A DNA stretch of 64,000 nucleotides from Monocercomonoides exilis (lineage: Eukaryota > Preaxostyla > Oxymonadida > Polymastigidae): the NCBI GenBank assembly GCA_001643675.2, contig LSRY02000009.1, positions 62,001 to 126,000 on the forward strand. The letters run 5' to 3'. The notes under the pieces were generated by a model, which was given only the letters and a program-made list of their open reading frames with translations, was not told where the DNA came from and did not search any database. The translations under genes were made by a program, and so were the position numbers. Each line of letters opens with the position of its first letter. Position 1 is the stretch's first letter. Of the stretch, positions 60,313 to 64,000 are shown one piece after another.

Positions 60313-60600
60313 AAGTGCAATTTTCAAACCTCATTTGTGAAGTATTTTAGTATTGTGTTATCATATCGAAAGATAAACTTTCAATTCACAGGCATGAAAG
60401 TTTTAAGCAAAAAAGATAAAAATTAAAATTTAATTATGGGTCAGATCACGAAAAATTATTTTCGATTTTTAATGTTGAAATCTCAAAAACTGCTCCACCA
60501 AAAACTGTTGTTTTTTTATGTTATTCACTCCCACTTATTATCATGAATAAAATCATGAAATTGGAGGAGGTATTTTGTTACACTTATGCCTTCTTTTCAT
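60313..60600 (-). repeat. Right arm of ~285-bp inverted repeat
   Basis: Inverted partner of 57541-57826. The 2.5-kb interval between the arms holds the broken beta-helix copy, microsatellites and a coding-like relic. On the minus strand it runs into an ATG followed by RFENCTFSLL-like sequence, which resembles a decayed beta-helix start. Confidence 0.8.
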
Positions 60601-61885
60601 ATTCGAAAGGTTTTATTGGGGGCTCTTCTCTCCACGATGATTGTTCGACCGCACAAATATTTTCCATTGTTGTTAAACATTTCCAAAAGAGTGAAATGTG
60701 TGACATTATTCTTTGAGAAAAATAGTTTTTCATTTGAATTTTCAGAACACAAACAGTTAATTGGATAAAGCGAGAAATCCAACAATCAGGAGATCGAATA
60801 TGCAATACACAAAATTGAAAATAAGATCTGAGAACGAAGCAATGATTGTTCAGAATTGGTTTAGCATTAACAGAAAAAAAAACTTGCACAAATTAGTGGT
60901 TTGTTATCTTTACCAGTTGTTATCACAAAATAATATCGGTTGACACTCAATTGAGAATCGAAAGTGTGATTAATGATTCATCATTTCTCAAAAAATAAAA
61001 ACACAAAATTTTTCGAATTTTTCTTTCTAAATAAAGTGTGTGTTATTTTGTGTTATCTAATGAATACACTTGTGCAAACTGTATTTGATTCAAATTCGAA
61101 TAATTCGCTCATGAAAACGATAAACTTCTGTCAAATCACTGTTGTTTGTTATCCTATTTTCTTTTTATTGGAAGTGAATCATTTGTATTCAAGAAATACA
61201 GTGCTTATTTTGTTTCATTTTCATTGTTCATCTTCTTCATTTATCTGTTTCAGAGTCTCATTTTCATTATGTTGGTGAAGATAATAATTTGGAGAAGCTT
61301 ATGACAGATTCAAAAATTGAACTGAAATAATTCCTATGAGCCAACTCAGACAACTAAATTGATTTGCATTTACTGAATTGTCTGGAAATGAATAAAGAAA
61401 GTTTCGGAAACCAAATAACATCATTATGCTATATCTTGTCATTCAGAAGTTTAATAAATATAACTCACAGGGTTTCATGATATCAGGCTATTATCTGTTT
61501 GATAACCAACGAATTCAATCGTTTTATGAATTTCCACATCAAGATCATTGTTCGACGTATTTGGTAATAATTTTATTGCCTCAAATAAAAAGATCATTCT
61601 TTTTGTAGCCGATGTTAATAAACAGTTGTGTGCGATAATCTCCAATAATTTTTTTTAGATTATCATTCATCTACGAATTATATTTTTAATATAGTGTTTA
61701 ATTCTTTTTTTCTTCTTCTTCCGACAAATTTCTTGGTCTAATATTTTTTCTTGCTAATTCTTTTTTTGATTTCGACCATTGTGCCCAATGAATACAACAA
61801 TAACTGTATCGCTGTTTATCTATTTATGTTAATCTTTTCTTTTATCATTTCTACCATCTGTAAAAAATCAAAAATCAAAAATCAA

Positions 61886-61890
<5 letters not shown>
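60601..61890. other. AT-rich intergenic DNA with one coding-like snippet
   Basis: A minus-strand snippet ending at about 60584 (SSWREEPPIKPFEYEKKA) looks protein-like but has no intact gene around it. Nothing else recognised. Confidence 0.4.
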
Positions 61891-61943
<53 letters not shown>

Positions 61944-61960
61944 AGAGAGAGAGAGAGAGA
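61891..61960 (+). repeat. 50-nt poly-A run followed by (GA)10
   Basis: An A run at 61891-61940 followed by GA repeats at 61941-61960, preceded by short AAAATC tandem units. Confidence 0.9.
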
Positions 61961-62532
61961 TGAAAAGTCTTTTTCGTTATTAGAAGAAACAAGTATGGGA
62001 TGAACAACCATTGCAATGCAAAATAACTCATTTAAATCGATATTTCTTGCTTGAAATCAAAAATTAACATTATTTCTTTAGAAGAATGATTTTATAAAAG
62101 CAGTTTCTTCATAATCAATAAAGGAATATGGGTTTTTATGTAAACACCAATCAATTGTTTAAAAGCAAGAAAAAAAAATATAGGAAAAAAGAAGAAAAAT
62201 TCAAATAATTTCATATTTTGTTGAAATTTAAACATGAAAATGTTTTCAGACTTTGAACGAATTATATCAAAAATTTGAAAATTTGAAGTTTTTCAATTTT
62301 GAAAAATTTTTTGTGTAACAGCATTGAAAAAGGAATTATTGCAAATAATTAATTAATCAATTGCCATTATTCAAAAGAACAAGTTTCTAAAAAAAGAAAA
62401 GACTTTTCGCTTTTTATATTATTTTTGCGTTGCAATAAGAATTTCATTCATAAAAAAATTTGATTTGTTTCGAAAAGATTTAAAGAGAAAACAAAAAGAA
62501 ATGGTATGATGATCAATTAATTTTTCTAAAAC
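61961..62532. other. AT-rich intergenic DNA upstream of the last gene
   Basis: Stops in all frames; no ATG exon with a convincing signal peptide was found for the gene that follows. Confidence 0.5.
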
Positions 62533-64000
62533 GTGATTTTCTTGTTGATTAATTTATTTTATGTTTTTGTGGACAGTCACATGGATTACGTTTTCATGGA
62601 TTCAAATTATTTTATTGAGAACAGTATAACCACTTTCAAGAAAGTGTCTGGCACAGTCTTTATTTCTGAAAAAGGCAATGATTCCCTTCAAGATTGTGGA
62701 ACAGAAAAAAATCCATGTAAATCAATAGAAAAAGGAATTGAGCAACTAGGAGAAGGAATTGAAGAAAGAACAATTAAAATTATTGATTCTGTATCAATTC
62801 CTTATGATATTTTGTTTTCCAAAGATTACATCTTAACTATGACAACAGATTCAGAACAAACATTAAGAAGAATCACTACATTTGATTTGAACGAACTGGC
62901 TGAAAAAGGAAACTATCACATGACAAATGAAAAAACGTTGAAGCTGGAACATTTAACTTTTGATCTTGTTTCATTTAGAGTTAAAGAATCACCATTGAAA
63001 TTAAATTTTGAAGAATCTTCTATTATCCTTTCGAAAGGCATTAATGGAGATTTGACAATTAGCGATTGCAACATACATTATAAAAAATGGACTGATGAAT
63101 ATGCCCCTTTTTCTTTATTGAGAATTACAGAAGGAAAAGTTACAATTGACGTGCTTGACTGGGACTTTTCATACGTTTACTATCTTTCTGGCATGACTAT
63201 TCTTCATGTGTCCGAAGGCGTTGAAATACAAAAGCTTAAAGACTTTAATATTCAGAAAACAAAACTTCAAAATGGATGCGCTCTGGAACTTCTTTCATCA
63301 TTCACGTTAGAAGGATGTAATTTTTAATTTCTAGCCAGAAATTCAACAAAACCAAATTTACTGGAAGTAAATAGCGGGGCAGACAAAAAAATTGTAGTTA
63401 CTATCTCAAGGTGTACCATTTCTGAAATTGAAGCACGTATTGCACAAAAAGGAGGCTGCTTTTACTTTGAGATTCTACACACAGAAAGCGAATTAAACAT
63501 TTTGAATACAATATTCAATTCTGCAGAAGCTTATCGAGGAGGAGCGATTATGATTGGTGCAACTAGAGGGAAAGTGAAATTGGAGAATGTGTATTTTAAC
63601 AGATGTTTAGGCTTTCTGGAAGGAGGCGGACTTTTTATTTATGACCTTTCACAGATGGCAAAGTTTGAGTGCACCAACGTGTCATTTGAAAAGTGCATTT
63701 CAACAAGGAGTGGCGGAATGGAAATTATTCTGGGGAAAGAAGAGATCAAAGGAGATGGAATCTTTTTTAAGAACTGCCACTTCGATAAAAATGCGGCCAA
63801 TGAAGGCGGGAAAGATGTGACGATCAAATGTGAAGGGAATACGGAAATAACTCAGTCGCCTTTTGATGCATCTTCATTCAGCACTTCCGGAGAAAATCGA
63901 GTGTGCATGATAAAAAGTGATGGAACAACAATAATCCACGATTATTGGCTAGGCGCAAGTTCGTTGGAAGTCGTTGTTGATGCAGAAAATGGGGAGAACA
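62533..64000 (+). CDS. Beta-helix surface-type protein, interrupted, 3' end outside the window
   Basis: One frame runs from 62533 to the window edge (489 codons) with a single TAA at 63325-63327. The start region IFLLINLFYVFVDS resembles a signal peptide, but its first codon is GTG; the first in-frame ATG is 62581. The family motif DCGTEKNPCKSIEKGIEQL is at about 62690-62750. After the TAA come KGGCFYF, RGGAIMIG, EGGGLFIY and SGGMEI beta-helix repeats and TQSPFDASSFSTSGENRVC. Two explanations exist for the stop: a nonsense mutation, or an 18-nt GT...AG intron (63318-63335) that would remove it and keep the frame. The missing ATG favours decay; the long open frame afterwards favours recent decay or splicing. 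Confidence 0.65.

Noticed and set aside
61751-61963. Open frame ending in poly-Lys
   Set aside because: It is only the poly-A and GA microsatellite read in frame.
5935-63327. A non-standard genetic code explaining the in-frame TGA/TAA codons of the beta-helix genes
   Set aside because: TAA, TAG and TGA all serve as normal ends of the intact genes here, and intact long genes contain none in frame. The stops occur only in copies with other damage.

Overview
This window is nuclear DNA of a protist. Intergenic DNA is very AT-rich and full of A/T runs. Genes are separated by as little as about 140-150 nt, and almost every recognisable gene needs short GT-AG introns (about 46-180 nt in the clear cases) to read through. 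A flagellar-type dynein heavy chain, a WNK kinase, a spliced pogo-like transposase, a [4Fe-4S] ferredoxin, a saposin-like peptide and several parallel beta-helix surface-type proteins point to an anaerobic flagellate. The three-copy protein family at 45.5-53.9 kb resembles, from memory, a large lineage-specific family of oxymonads (Monocercomonoides and relatives). An oxymonad is therefore my best guess, but it is an inference. The standard genetic code is used.

Layout. 1-6.5 kb: a partial beta-helix gene on the minus strand (start 1801), an apparently complete pogo/Tigger-like transposon 170 bp upstream of it (1970-3511), and a broken beta-helix gene (4336-6470). 7.2-7.6 kb: a 395-bp MITE. 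8.4-30.8 kb: a compact block of four minus-strand genes, namely transaldolase, a DUF5662-type protein, a 5,675-residue divergent dynein heavy chain and a WNK kinase. 31-34 kb: an intact, membrane-anchored beta-helix protein transcribed divergently from the WNK gene. 34.8-44.4 kb: an IQ/FAM13-like protein, a membrane-anchored papain-family protease, a saposin-like secreted peptide, a multi-exon ferredoxin and an SLC35F6-like transporter. 45-54 kb: two complete copies and one broken copy of the oxymonad-type family, with short inverted-repeat elements and decayed coding relics between them. 55-64 kb: a repeat-rich tail with a 1.3-kb Tc1/mariner-type element (54-bp TIRs, TA duplication), a pair of ~280-bp inverted repeats around a broken beta-helix copy, and a further beta-helix gene that runs off the window.

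Introns were placed by hand from reading-frame continuity and family alignment. About half of their 5' sites begin GTTTG and most others begin GTAT or GTTA. Many gene models therefore extend beyond simple open reading frames.

The most interesting points are: a dynein heavy chain whose AAA1 site keeps Walker A but has lost the Walker B acidic pair and the sensor-I Asn; an intact spliced transposase inside matching TIRs; a near-identical patch spanning an intron in two otherwise diverged paralogues (gene conversion); repeated nonsense mutations in the beta-helix family, one of which could instead be an 18-nt intron; and a ferredoxin split into five exons, with a probable 30-nt intron.
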